IMG/VR virus record: IMGVR_UViG_3300044516_000830
Span: 1-22,405 of that record
DNA from: a virus
DNA: 22,405 bases
Strand: one strand, 5' to 3'
Made by a program: the position numbers and the translations under genes. Each line of letters starts with the position of its first letter. Position 1 is the first letter of the stretch. Shown piece after piece: positions 1-7,116 of this stretch. The notes below the pieces were generated by a model. That model was given only the letters and a program-made list of their open reading frames with translations. It made no database searches and had not been told where the DNA came from.

Positions 1-607
1 AATTTTCAATCTCACGTTTCCAGTTAATCTTTAATGTTGCGGGACAAATAATTAATACTTTCTTTGAGCCTGATTCTAATGCCGCTATGATTGTTGATGT
101 TGTTTTACCAAGACCCATATCATCGGCAAGGATAAACTTTTTGTTCTCAACTAATTTTTGAACGGCTTCTTTTTGGTGTTCAAGTGGTGGACGATGTGAA
201 TACTTTGAATAGTCAATCACAACATCTTTAACTGAATTGTCTTTAATGATTGCCGCTTTTGGTAACCAAAAATCGTGAAGTTCCTCTTTATCCAATACTT
301 TACCCCAAATGTGGTATGCTTTTTCTTTATCCGCCAATAACTTCTCAACCCAAACTTTTTGTGGGATTTCGGTATATAATTTGTCATCAGCCAATTTCTG
401 TGCGAAATAAGCGTCAAGAATAACCCATTTCTTTGCAACCTTTGGTTGTTTATCGTGGAAATTAATAATGTATTCCGATTGACTCCTTGTTGGATAAAAC
501 TTTCTGTTAACTTGTGACTTACGTTTTAATTCCAAGATATAGTTATTGCCACCCTCATATGACTCAAGAATGGACATCGCCTTTGATTCTAAACTAACAT
601 CACTCAT
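1..607 (-). CDS. SNF2-family DNA helicase, N-terminal part (partial)
   Basis: The minus-strand frame opens with ATG at 607-605 (MSDVSLESKA) and stays open to the window edge, giving about 202 residues; the C-terminal part lies outside the window. After an N-terminal region of about 140 residues of unknown role comes a Q-like segment (RPPLEHQKEAV). A Walker A / motif I follows at about residues 159-168 (ADDMGLGKTT), then motif Ia at about 185-196 (IICPATLKINW). DxMGLGKT together with CPxxLxxNW is the hallmark of SNF2-type superfamily 2 ATPases. These translocate on double-stranded DNA and in phages probably serve replication, recombination or repair. The gene is divergent from the tail cluster, so it belongs to a different transcription unit. 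Family assignment is firm. The exact role (UvsW-like, SMARCAL1-like or other) cannot be told because the DExx box and C-terminal helicase lobe are not in view. Confidence 0.9.
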   Translation of the reverse strand, partial: MSDVSLESKAMSILESYEGGNNYILELKRKSQVNRKFYPTRSQSEYIINFHDKQPKVAKKWVILDAYFAQKLADDKLYTEIPQKVWVEKLLADKEKAYHIWGKVLDKEELHDFWLPKAAIIKDNSVKDVVIDYSKYSHRPPLEHQKEAVQKLVENKKFILADDMGLGKTTSTIIAALESGSKKVLIICPATLKINWKREIEN

Positions 608-662
608 CTAATATTAATAAATTTATCTTAAATATAGTAAAAGTTTAAGTATTTATCAATAT
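608..662. promoter_or_regulatory. Divergent promoter region with TATTTATC element
   Basis: These 55 bases separate the minus-strand helicase start (607) from the plus-strand gene at 663. They are almost pure A/T and have no ribosome binding site for either gene. On the plus strand AAGTATTTATC lies at 647-657, ending only 5 bases before the ATG. If the element is a -10-type box, the transcript would begin at or next to the ATG. On the minus strand a weaker AATTTATT-like stretch faces the helicase gene. The promoter role is inferred from position and from the same element upstream of other genes here. Confidence 0.45.
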
Positions 663-1175
663 ATGGAGAAATTAGTTCCGATAACGAGATTAGGTAATTT
701 TTTTGGTGGAGAAGATTTCGACCTTGATATTGGTATGGGCCAAGAATGGTTGGAGGGTGATATGAACTTTACCATTGTGTTATATCGTATTGACCGATAT
801 AAAACAAAGAAAGATGACGTTTATGGTGAAGTATTGGAAGACGGAGTTCAATTCATGGCACCTGTTGAATTAAAAGGTTTGGTTCAAGTTATGGCCCCAA
901 CCAATAAATTCTATGGTAATTCCAAAGTTGAAATCCAAGAACCAGGTAATATGAAGTTCTCAATTTATCAAAAACAACTTGAAGATTTGAATGTTGAAAT
1001 ATTCATGGGTGATTATATTGGATATTATGAAACCGAGGACCGAGTTAGGTATTATACCGTTAGTGATGACGGATATGTTAGGTCTGACAATAAACACACT
1101 TATGGTGGATACAAACCGTTCTATAGAACAATTACCGCCACATGGGTAAGTGAAAACGAATTTAGAGGTATATAA
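663..1175 (+). CDS. Conserved phage structural protein, possible neck/connector component
   Basis: A 170-residue acidic protein without signal peptide, membrane segment or obvious catalytic motif. It has a mixed beta-rich sequence with aromatic-rich patches such as DYIGYYETEDRVRYYTV and GYKPFYRT, and ends in NEFRGI. I recognise the general look of an uncharacterised protein common in T4-like phages of marine and freshwater bacteria, but cannot name a characterised homologue. It starts a three-gene unit, and its stop overlaps the next start by one base (TAATG at 1173-1177). In T4 the neck genes 13 and 14 precede gene 15. Because a gp15-like gene lies two genes downstream, a neck or head-completion role is a reasonable inference from position only. 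There is no Shine-Dalgarno sequence before the ATG. The coding call is firm; the function is not. Confidence 0.7.
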   Translation: MEKLVPITRLGNFFGGEDFDLDIGMGQEWLEGDMNFTIVLYRIDRYKTKKDDVYGEVLEDGVQFMAPVELKGLVQVMAPTNKFYGNSKVEIQEPGNMKFSIYQKQLEDLNVEIFMGDYIGYYETEDRVRYYTVSDDGYVRSDNKHTYGGYKPFYRTITATWVSENEFRGI

Positions 1176-1588
1176 TGAAAGTTGTTATTACAGAATCACA
1201 ATTTGACAATTTATTCTTGGGTAAGAAAGTAATGGTATATTACAACTTACACAAACACACTTTTTCTGTGACATACGACAGTAAAGTTATTATGCATGCT
1301 GACTATGTTAAGTTGGGGGATGTTGAGTTCAGAGTTAGAAAAGGAGGTAAAGAACGAGTTCGTTCTGAAAAATCAAAAAACGTTCACGCATTTGTGATTG
1401 GAAAATTATTGGACTATTGTGAATATCCTTGTGATGACATTCCAAATCCACCATCAGACATGATTGTAACATATAATCCATATAGATACGATTCATTTGT
1501 TTATAAAGATAGTGAAGAACCTGTATATAACGCCAAAGAAGTTGACATGATTAATTCACAAAATAAACTATTTGTAGTAGAAAAATAA
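1175..1588 (+). CDS. Small phage protein of unknown function (KNVHAFV family)
   Basis: A 137-residue protein coupled to its neighbours by TAATG overlaps at both ends (start at 1175; stop shared with the ATG at 1588). It opens with MKVVITESQFDNLF. The core reads VYYNLHKHTFSV, then an HADYVKL segment and a basic RKGGKERVRSEKSKNVHAFVIG stretch (about residues 56-77). The NLHK..FSV / KNVHAFV.G pattern is one I associate with small uncharacterised proteins of phages and prophages; no enzymatic function is known to me. The basic middle section could bind nucleic acid, but this is inference. The C-terminal third is acidic and tyrosine-rich. Its place inside the neck/tail-terminator unit implies late expression with virion genes. 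Confidence 0.7.
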   Translation: MKVVITESQFDNLFLGKKVMVYYNLHKHTFSVTYDSKVIMHADYVKLGDVEFRVRKGGKERVRSEKSKNVHAFVIGKLLDYCEYPCDDIPNPPSDMIVTYNPYRYDSFVYKDSEEPVYNAKEVDMINSQNKLFVVEK

Positions 1589-2631
1589 TGCCATTACCAA
1601 GAACAGTAGTTAAACCAACATTACCTTTAGTACCAAAAAAAGTTTTGTCTGAAAGAAGAGAACAACTTTTAGAATATATTAAAGAAGATGGAACTTATTT
1701 ACCTAAGTCAGTTTTACATGCCGACTTGGATAGGGGTATGCTTGATTTTGTTAAGACAGAACTTGAAGTTGTAACTGCAGGTAAAATCGTTCCTTTATTG
1801 GATGTTATTATTACAACTCAAAACTGGACACAATATTTGGAGACGTGGCAATTTGTGGATTTAGATTATAATCCATCTCCACCATTTATTACGGTAGTTA
1901 GAACACCTGAAGTTAAGTACGGTACCAACCCATCACTTCAATATACAATACCAAATAGAAAACAATTTTATTATGCTTCTGTCCCAACTTGGAACGGAAA
2001 CGAACAAGGTATGGACATTTATACAATTCCACAACCTGTACCTGTTGATATTACTTATAGTGTGAAAATTATTTGTAATAGAATGAGAGAGTTGAATCAA
2101 CTTAATAAAGTTGTAATGCAAACTTTTTCATCAAGACAAGCATACACATTTATTAAAGGTCAATATGTCCCAATCATTTTAAATAATGTATCTGACGAAT
2201 CTCAAATGAGTATGGATTCAAGAAAGTATTACGTTCAAAGCTATGAGTTCACTATGTTGGGTTATTTGATTGATGAAGAAGAGTTTGAAGTAAAACCCGC
2301 AATTCAAAGAGTTACACAGCTCGTTGAAATTGATACCTCAACAAGAAAACAAAGAAGAAACAAATATCCTGAAAATCCTGATGAATTTGAAATGCCGTTT
2401 TTATTTGTTTCAGGTAATACCGTTTTAACTGATAGAATTGATTTTACCGCCAATATGAGTTTAGTGTCAACAGACAATGTCGATACTTTTGATGTTTACA
2501 TTAATGGTGATTATTATGGTAGTGATTTACAACTAATCGAAATTACTACAAATGATATTTTAAGAATAGAAGTTACAAAAAATGACAATACTCAAGAAGC
2601 ACTTGTGATATTCGAAAACAAATTAATTTAA
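1588..2631 (+). CDS. Tail terminator / tail sheath stabilizer candidate (gp15-like)
   Basis: A 347-residue protein immediately upstream of the sheath gene, where T4 has gene 15 (the protein that caps the tail and stabilises the sheath). The central part (about residues 150-235) has VPVDITYSVKI followed by MRELNQLNKVV, VPIILNNVSDES, then RKYYVQSYEFTMLGYLID. This order resembles T4 gp15: an IYELSIFTRYEDDMFQIVE-like strand-helix, a polar DE-containing loop, then a final strand ending in a W/Y-hydrophobic motif. The alignment is by eye and weak at residue level. Residues about 268-347 form an extra beta-rich tail, possibly Ig-like, that T4 gp15 (272 aa) lacks. Start is by TAATG coupling at 1588. 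The stop codon overlaps the end of the convergent minus-strand gene. Other possibilities are another neck or tail-completion protein. Confidence 0.6.
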   Translation: MPLPRTVVKPTLPLVPKKVLSERREQLLEYIKEDGTYLPKSVLHADLDRGMLDFVKTELEVVTAGKIVPLLDVIITTQNWTQYLETWQFVDLDYNPSPPFITVVRTPEVKYGTNPSLQYTIPNRKQFYYASVPTWNGNEQGMDIYTIPQPVPVDITYSVKIICNRMRELNQLNKVVMQTFSSRQAYTFIKGQYVPIILNNVSDESQMSMDSRKYYVQSYEFTMLGYLIDEEEFEVKPAIQRVTQLVEIDTSTRKQRRNKYPENPDEFEMPFLFVSGNTVLTDRIDFTANMSLVSTDNVDTFDVYINGDYYGSDLQLIEITTNDILRIEVTKNDNTQEALVIFENKLI

Positions 2632-2789
2632 TCTTCTCCATAGATATCTTTCTTATCTTTACACTTCTCGATGATTAAATTCTCCAAAAATTTATAAATC
2701 TTAATTCCACGCTTATCACAGTACTTTTTTAGGATATCATGTGATTCAGGGGATATTTTGATGTTCTTTATTTCTTTCTTGATTTTCAT
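2628..2789 (-). CDS. Small ribbon-helix-helix-like DNA-binding protein
   Basis: A minus-strand frame of 53 residues (ATG 2789-2787, TAA 2630-2628). It starts MKIKKEIKNIKIS, which would make the DNA-contacting strand. Two predicted helices follow: PESHDILKKYCDKR, a glycine-less IKIY turn, and KFLENLIIEKCKDK. Length, basic charge and strand-helix-turn-helix order fit the MetJ/Arc-type ribbon-helix-helix fold, whose members act as dimeric repressors. It is the only gene besides the helicase on the minus strand. Its 3' end overlaps the stop of the gp15-like gene by four bases, and it fills most of the gap before the sheath gene. A TATTTATA element on the minus strand (2831-2824) lies about 35 bases upstream of its start. 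A regulatory role on the sheath promoter is plausible but inferred. It could also be a fragment of a toxin-antitoxin antitoxin-type protein, but no toxin partner is visible. Confidence 0.7.
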   Translation of the reverse strand: MKIKKEIKNIKISPESHDILKKYCDKRGIKIYKFLENLIIEKCKDKKDIYGED

Positions 2790-2823
2790 GGGTAGAAAAA
2801 AGGTAGAATTTATTCATACCGTT

Positions 2824-2831
2824 TATAAATA
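2824..2831. promoter_or_regulatory. TATAAATA / TATTTATA element between divergent genes
   Basis: The plus strand reads TATAAATA, identical to the T4 late-promoter core, 79 bases before the sheath ATG. The minus strand reads AAGTATTTATA, close to AAGTATTTATC upstream of the gene at 663, and lies about 35 bases before the ribbon-helix-helix gene. Because the octamer and its complement are both plausible boxes, the direction is uncertain. The region between 2790 and 2909 holds nothing else coding. Confidence 0.4.
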
Positions 2832-2868
2832 CTTATCCAAAAGTAAAGTTTTTTCATTAAAAGTCGAA

Positions 2869-2876
2869 TATTTATC
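2869..2876 (+). promoter_or_regulatory. Candidate sheath-gene promoter element TATTTATC
   Basis: TATTTATC occurs 33 bases before the sheath ATG, within a very A/T-rich stretch (AATATTTATCTATAAAATAA). The same octamer precedes the gene at 663, and close variants precede the tube, tape-measure and baseplate genes. A promoter function is inferred from recurrence in intergenic positions. Confidence 0.4.
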
Positions 2877-2909
2877 TATAAAATAAATCTGTAACAGAAT
2901 AATTTAATA

Positions 2910-5900
2910 ATGGCAACACAAGCAAATCAAAAAGTATTCGTATCACCAGGCGTTTACACATCTGAAACCGACCTATCATTCGTAGCCCAAAGTGTGGGGG
3001 TAACGACTTTAGGTCTTGTTGGGGAAACTATAAAAGGCCCAGCATTTGAACCAGTATTCATAACAAATTACGATGAGTTCCAAGCCTACTTTGGTGGAAC
3101 CGAACCCGTTAAGTTTTATAACACTCAAATCCCAAAATATGAGGCGGCATATATTGCTAAATCATACTTGCAACAATCAAACCAATTGTTTGTTACAAGA
3201 GTATTAGGTTTGTCAGGTTATGATGCGGGTCCATCTTGGAGTTTATCATTAGTAGCTAATGTTGACCCAACAACTATCGGTGACCCATCAAACGCAACAA
3301 CGTTTACCGCAACATTCACGGGTACCTCATCAGGTACTACCGTTACGATTGTCAGTGGAGCGTTACCTGCTCAAGCTCAGTCAAATTTGAATGTTCAATA
3401 CAGATTACAAGACGGTTCAACATCTACAATACAAGATGACCTTAATGTTTATTTAGGTGGCATAATTAACACACCTTCTCTTTCGGCTACAACTTCTGTA
3501 ATGTACGGTGCAATTCCTAATACAGATTATTCAAATATAATTTTATCTTATCCTACAATCCAAAATCCATATGATTGTATAAACAATTTTGAACTTAACG
3601 ATTTAAGTGCGTCTTCAAATGACCCTTGGTATTATGCTAACTTTGACATTTCTTCAGGAAATAACTATACGGGTTATTCATTCTACTATGTTGTTAATAG
3701 TTTAAGTTCGGGCGGGACTGGTGTTTTCACGGGTACAATTACTGGTGAATCTTATACATTTACAGGTACTGCTTATACAGATTTTAATAATATGGTTGTT
3801 GGTACTCTCCGTTCAAGAGGTATTACTCAATATGTCAATTCTGTTGATAGTATTGACCACGGTCCTGTTTATGAAGTAGGTATTGATTATGATAACGACA
3901 ATGCTTGGGTTCCTAACAACTTACAATTAATTTGTACTAATCAATATTCGGGTATTACTCAAACACCATATGGAACATTCTTGTTATCAGGTGTAACTAA
4001 AGATAATAATACATTCTCATTAGAAACTTCATTATTAGCGTCTTCCGCAAAATACATCACAAAAGTGTTAGGGGTTGATAATTTTGGTAAATCAAGATTT
4101 GAAGTTCCAATTTATGTTGAGGAAATTTATCAAGGAAGTTTAAATTACGCTTATAGTCAAGGATACATTCGTGGGTTAAATTGTGACTTAATTGCATTGC
4201 CCGACGCAAGAAGTCAATCAAGTCAATCAATCGCTTGGAATTTAGAAAAATACCAATCACCTGAAACACCTTATTTAGTTTCTGAATTGAGAGGTAATAA
4301 AGTATATAACTTATTTAAATTCATTTCCATTTCTGATGGAGATTCCGCAAACACTGAGGTTAAGGTGTCAATTGCAAACTTATCATATAACAATATGTCG
4401 TTTGATGTTTTTGTTAGAAATTTCTTTGATACAGATGCAAACCCTGTTGTAATTGAAAAGTTTACCAATTGTAATATGGACCCAGCAACTAATAACTTTA
4501 TTGCGAAAAAAATTGGTTCGTCTAATGGTGAATTCGCTTTAATTTCAAAATATATCATGGTTGAAATGGCAAATGAGTATCCAATCGATTCTTTACCTTG
4601 TGGTTTCTACGGTTACACACAAAGAGAATATGAAGATGCTGCAATTTACTCATCACCATACCCTAAATTTAAAACAAAATACGATTTCCCTGGAGAGGTT
4701 ATTGCTAATCCACCTTTTGGAACACCCGTTGGTGGTTCAAATACTGTGGAATCTCCTGGAGATATCATAAGAAGAACTTATTTAGGTTTCTCTACACAAT
4801 ACGGAATTGATGAATCATTCTTAACTTACAAAGGAAAACAAAACCCACAATCTAATTGGGCTTTGGCGACTGACTCATTTAAATGGAATTACTTAAGTAA
4901 AGGTTTCCACATGGATTCGGGAGCAACTGTTGTTACAATTGCTAATACATCAATGACAAGTGGTCAAACAGCGTTTGAATGTGGTGTTGCAGAATTTAGA
5001 GCAGACCCAGCAACACAAGATAACCCATACTACTTTATCTACTCAAGAAAATACACTGTGTGTTTCGCAGGTGGATTTGACGGATGGGATATTTACAGAG
5101 AATGGAGAACTAACCAAGACAGATTCCAATTAGGACAGTCAGGTTATTTGGCAGGTACTGCACCATCTTCAAGATACCCAACTGCAACAGGTAACGGATT
5201 GTTCAAGAGAATTATTGTTCAAAACAATACTCAGGACTTTGCAAATACTGACTACTACGCTTACTTACTTGGTATTTTGACATTCGCTAATCCTGAAGCA
5301 ACTAACATTAACGTGTTTGCAAGTGCAAGTATTGACTATATTAACAATTCAAATCTTGTAGAAGAAGCTATTGACATGATTCAATACTCAAGAGCTGACT
5401 CGGTTTATATCTGTACAACTCCTGATTACCAAATGTTTACTCCAGATTCAACAAGTTCTTTGGATATCATCTATTCACAAGAAGCGGTTGACAATTTGGA
5501 TAACACAGGAATTGATTCTAACTACACCGCAACTTACTACCCTTGGATTTTAACAAGAGATACAGTAAACAATACACAAATTTACTTACCACCAACAGGT
5601 GAGGTTTGTAGAAACTTAGCGTTGACTGATAACATTTCATTCCCTTGGTTCGCATCTGCGGGTTACACAAGAGGTCTTGTAAACTCAATCAAAGCTAGAC
5701 AAAAACTTACACAAACTGACAGAGATACATTGTATCAAGGTAGAATCAACCCTATCGCAACTTTCTCTGATGTTGGAACTGTAATTTGGGGTAATAAAAC
5801 ATTACAAATTGCTGACACTGCACTTAACAGATTGAATGTAAGAAGATTATTACTTCAAGCTCGTAAGTTAATTTCCGCAGTAGCTGTAAGATTATTGTTT

Positions 5901-6137
5901 GAACAAAACGACCAAATCGTTAGACAACAATTCTTGGATAGTGTTAACCCTATCTTGGATTCAATCAGAAGAGACAGAGGTTTATACGATTTCCGTGTAA
6001 CTGTTTCATCTTCACCTGAAGACTTAGATAGAAACACATTAACAGGTAAAATTTACTTAAAACCTACGAAGGCATTAGAATTCATCGATATCGAATTCTT
6101 TATTACTCCAACAGGAGCTTCGTTTGAAAATATTTAA
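2910..6137 (+). CDS. Tail sheath protein (gp18-like), enlarged
   Basis: The contractile tail sheath subunit, 1075 residues. It polymerises around the tail tube and contracts on infection. The N-terminus (about 1-105) has the classic sheath opening: VSPGVYTSETDLS, then GLVGETIKGPA and the ITNYDEFQAYFGG segment. The C-terminal part (about 700-1075) has CFAGGFDGWD near residue 720, then LNVRRLLLQARKLI and a terminal RDRGLYDFRVTVS...LEFIDIEFFIT strand pair, which in sheath proteins builds the intersubunit mesh. T4 gp18 has 659 residues; the extra length is mostly a Thr/Ser/Gly/Tyr-rich beta region at about 105-420, probably surface domains. Tyrosine codons are mostly TAT in that middle part and mostly TAC in the C-terminal part. 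No Shine-Dalgarno sequence precedes the ATG. An intrinsic terminator follows 10 bases after the stop. Confidence 0.97.
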   Translation: MATQANQKVFVSPGVYTSETDLSFVAQSVGVTTLGLVGETIKGPAFEPVFITNYDEFQAYFGGTEPVKFYNTQIPKYEAAYIAKSYLQQSNQLFVTRVLGLSGYDAGPSWSLSLVANVDPTTIGDPSNATTFTATFTGTSSGTTVTIVSGALPAQAQSNLNVQYRLQDGSTSTIQDDLNVYLGGIINTPSLSATTSVMYGAIPNTDYSNIILSYPTIQNPYDCINNFELNDLSASSNDPWYYANFDISSGNNYTGYSFYYVVNSLSSGGTGVFTGTITGESYTFTGTAYTDFNNMVVGTLRSRGITQYVNSVDSIDHGPVYEVGIDYDNDNAWVPNNLQLICTNQYSGITQTPYGTFLLSGVTKDNNTFSLETSLLASSAKYITKVLGVDNFGKSRFEVPIYVEEIYQGSLNYAYSQGYIRGLNCDLIALPDARSQSSQSIAWNLEKYQSPETPYLVSELRGNKVYNLFKFISISDGDSANTEVKVSIANLSYNNMSFDVFVRNFFDTDANPVVIEKFTNCNMDPATNNFIAKKIGSSNGEFALISKYIMVEMANEYPIDSLPCGFYGYTQREYEDAAIYSSPYPKFKTKYDFPGEVIANPPFGTPVGGSNTVESPGDIIRRTYLGFSTQYGIDESFLTYKGKQNPQSNWALATDSFKWNYLSKGFHMDSGATVVTIANTSMTSGQTAFECGVAEFRADPATQDNPYYFIYSRKYTVCFAGGFDGWDIYREWRTNQDRFQLGQSGYLAGTAPSSRYPTATGNGLFKRIIVQNNTQDFANTDYYAYLLGILTFANPEATNINVFASASIDYINNSNLVEEAIDMIQYSRADSVYICTTPDYQMFTPDSTSSLDIIYSQEAVDNLDNTGIDSNYTATYYPWILTRDTVNNTQIYLPPTGEVCRNLALTDNISFPWFASAGYTRGLVNSIKARQKLTQTDRDTLYQGRINPIATFSDVGTVIWGNKTLQIADTALNRLNVRRLLLQARKLISAVAVRLLFEQNDQIVRQQFLDSVNPILDSIRRDRGLYDFRVTVSSSPEDLDRNTLTGKIYLKPTKALEFIDIEFFITPTGASFENI

Positions 6138-6147
6138 TAAACATAAC

Positions 6148-6175
6148 GGGGGTACAATTAGTACCCCCTTTATTT
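6148..6175 (+). terminator. Intrinsic terminator after the sheath gene
   Basis: GGGGGTAC (6148-6155) pairs perfectly with GTACCCCC (6161-6168) around a 5-base AATTA loop, followed by TTTATTT. The 8-bp stem has six G-C pairs, exceptional in such AT-rich DNA. It lies just after the sheath stop and just before the HAD gene start at 6183. Confidence 0.9.
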
Positions 6176-6182
6176 GCCAAGT

Positions 6183-7013
6183 ATGAAAAGACAACTTAGA
6201 GAGGGATTTAAGGCTGAGGGAACACCAGATATGAAATATTATGCGTTTGATTGGGATGACAACATTGTTCATATGCCAACAAAGATAATGTTAAAAACTG
6301 AAGATGGTGATGAAGTTGGTATGAGTACAGATGATTTTGCGGAATACAGAAGTAAAATTGGAAAAGAAGATTTTGATTATAATGGTGATACCATTGTTGG
6401 ATTTTCTGAAGAACCATATAGAAACTTTAGAACCGCAGGTGACAAAGATTTTTTGGTTGATGCTATGAGAGCAAAACTTGGACCGGCATTTAATGATTTT
6501 AGAGAAGCGATTAATAACGGGTCAATATTTTCAATTATTACTGCGAGAGGTCACAACCCCAACACTTTAAAACAAGCCGTATACAATTATATTATTGACG
6601 GGTTTCATGGAATAGATAAAGACCAACTCGTTAAGAACCTTAAAAAATATAGGTCGTTTTTTGACGAGGAAGATATGACGGACGATGAATTAATCAAATC
6701 GTATTTGGACCTTAACAAATATCATCCAGTGTCTTTTGACGATGAAGAAGGTGCTGCCAACCCTGAAGAAGCAAAAGTTCGTGCTATGGAAGAGTTTGTT
6801 TCTTATATTAAGAAAATGTCAAAAAAGTTAAATAAAAATGCCTTTATTAAAAATGATGTATCTAATAACTTTGTTCCGGAGCAACCTAGTATTGGATTTT
6901 CAGATGATGATATTAGAAATGTAGAAGTAATGAATAATTATTTTAAAGATAAACCAGATAATATAGTTAAGACTTATTCTACTGCTGGAGGCGTTAAAAA
7001 GGAATATAAGTAG
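6183..7013 (+). CDS. HAD-superfamily phosphatase
   Basis: A 276-residue protein from ATG at 6183. A TTG nine bases earlier is in frame but lies in the terminator tail and is less likely. ATG at 6231 (MKYYAFDWDDN) is another possible start that begins right at the domain. Motif I is FDWDDN (nucleophile D23, acid/base D25), motif II is IITARG (T120), and motif IV is GFSDDD (D241-D243). A Lys for motif III is probably among the several lysines at about 197-215. HAD enzymes form an aspartyl-phosphate intermediate; here the substrate is unknown. A cap-like insertion lies between motifs I and II, and an acidic helical stretch (DEEDMTDDEL) follows motif II. A nucleic-acid end-processing phosphatase like the one in T4 Pnkp is one possibility. 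It sits between the sheath and tube genes, insulated by a terminator upstream and a candidate promoter downstream, a moron-like arrangement. Confidence 0.85.
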   Translation: MKRQLREGFKAEGTPDMKYYAFDWDDNIVHMPTKIMLKTEDGDEVGMSTDDFAEYRSKIGKEDFDYNGDTIVGFSEEPYRNFRTAGDKDFLVDAMRAKLGPAFNDFREAINNGSIFSIITARGHNPNTLKQAVYNYIIDGFHGIDKDQLVKNLKKYRSFFDEEDMTDDELIKSYLDLNKYHPVSFDDEEGAANPEEAKVRAMEEFVSYIKKMSKKLNKNAFIKNDVSNNFVPEQPSIGFSDDDIRNVEVMNNYFKDKPDNIVKTYSTAGGVKKEYK

Positions 7014-7116
7014 ATAATAATCTCGACAAAATAAAAGTAAAGAGAAAAATTTTTTAACAAGACTATATTTATAGGATATAAACAACAAAAAAAAAACAAA
7101 AAAAAATTAAAATAAC
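7014..7116 (+). promoter_or_regulatory. Tail-tube promoter and A-rich leader
   Basis: This 103-base gap holds TATATTTATAGG at 7064-7075, containing the TATTTATA octamer (7066-7073), then an A-rich leader with runs of ten A (7087-7096) and nine A (7098-7106) before the ATG at 7117. There is no Shine-Dalgarno sequence. The A-rich leader probably keeps the start unstructured and supports strong initiation, as is known for Bacteroidetes genes; for this gene that is inference. Confidence 0.5.

Noticed and set aside
217-438. Minus-strand open frame of 73 codons
   Set aside because: It lies within the SNF2 helicase gene in another frame on the same strand; the helicase frame carries clear ATPase motifs.
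4271-4558. Minus-strand open frame of 95 codons opposite the sheath gene
   Set aside because: Shadow of the sheath coding sequence; no independent features.
6174-6182. TTG start for the HAD gene three codons upstream of ATG 6183
   Set aside because: The TTG sits in the T-rich tail of the terminator and gives no extra domain residues; ATG at 6183 is a better start.
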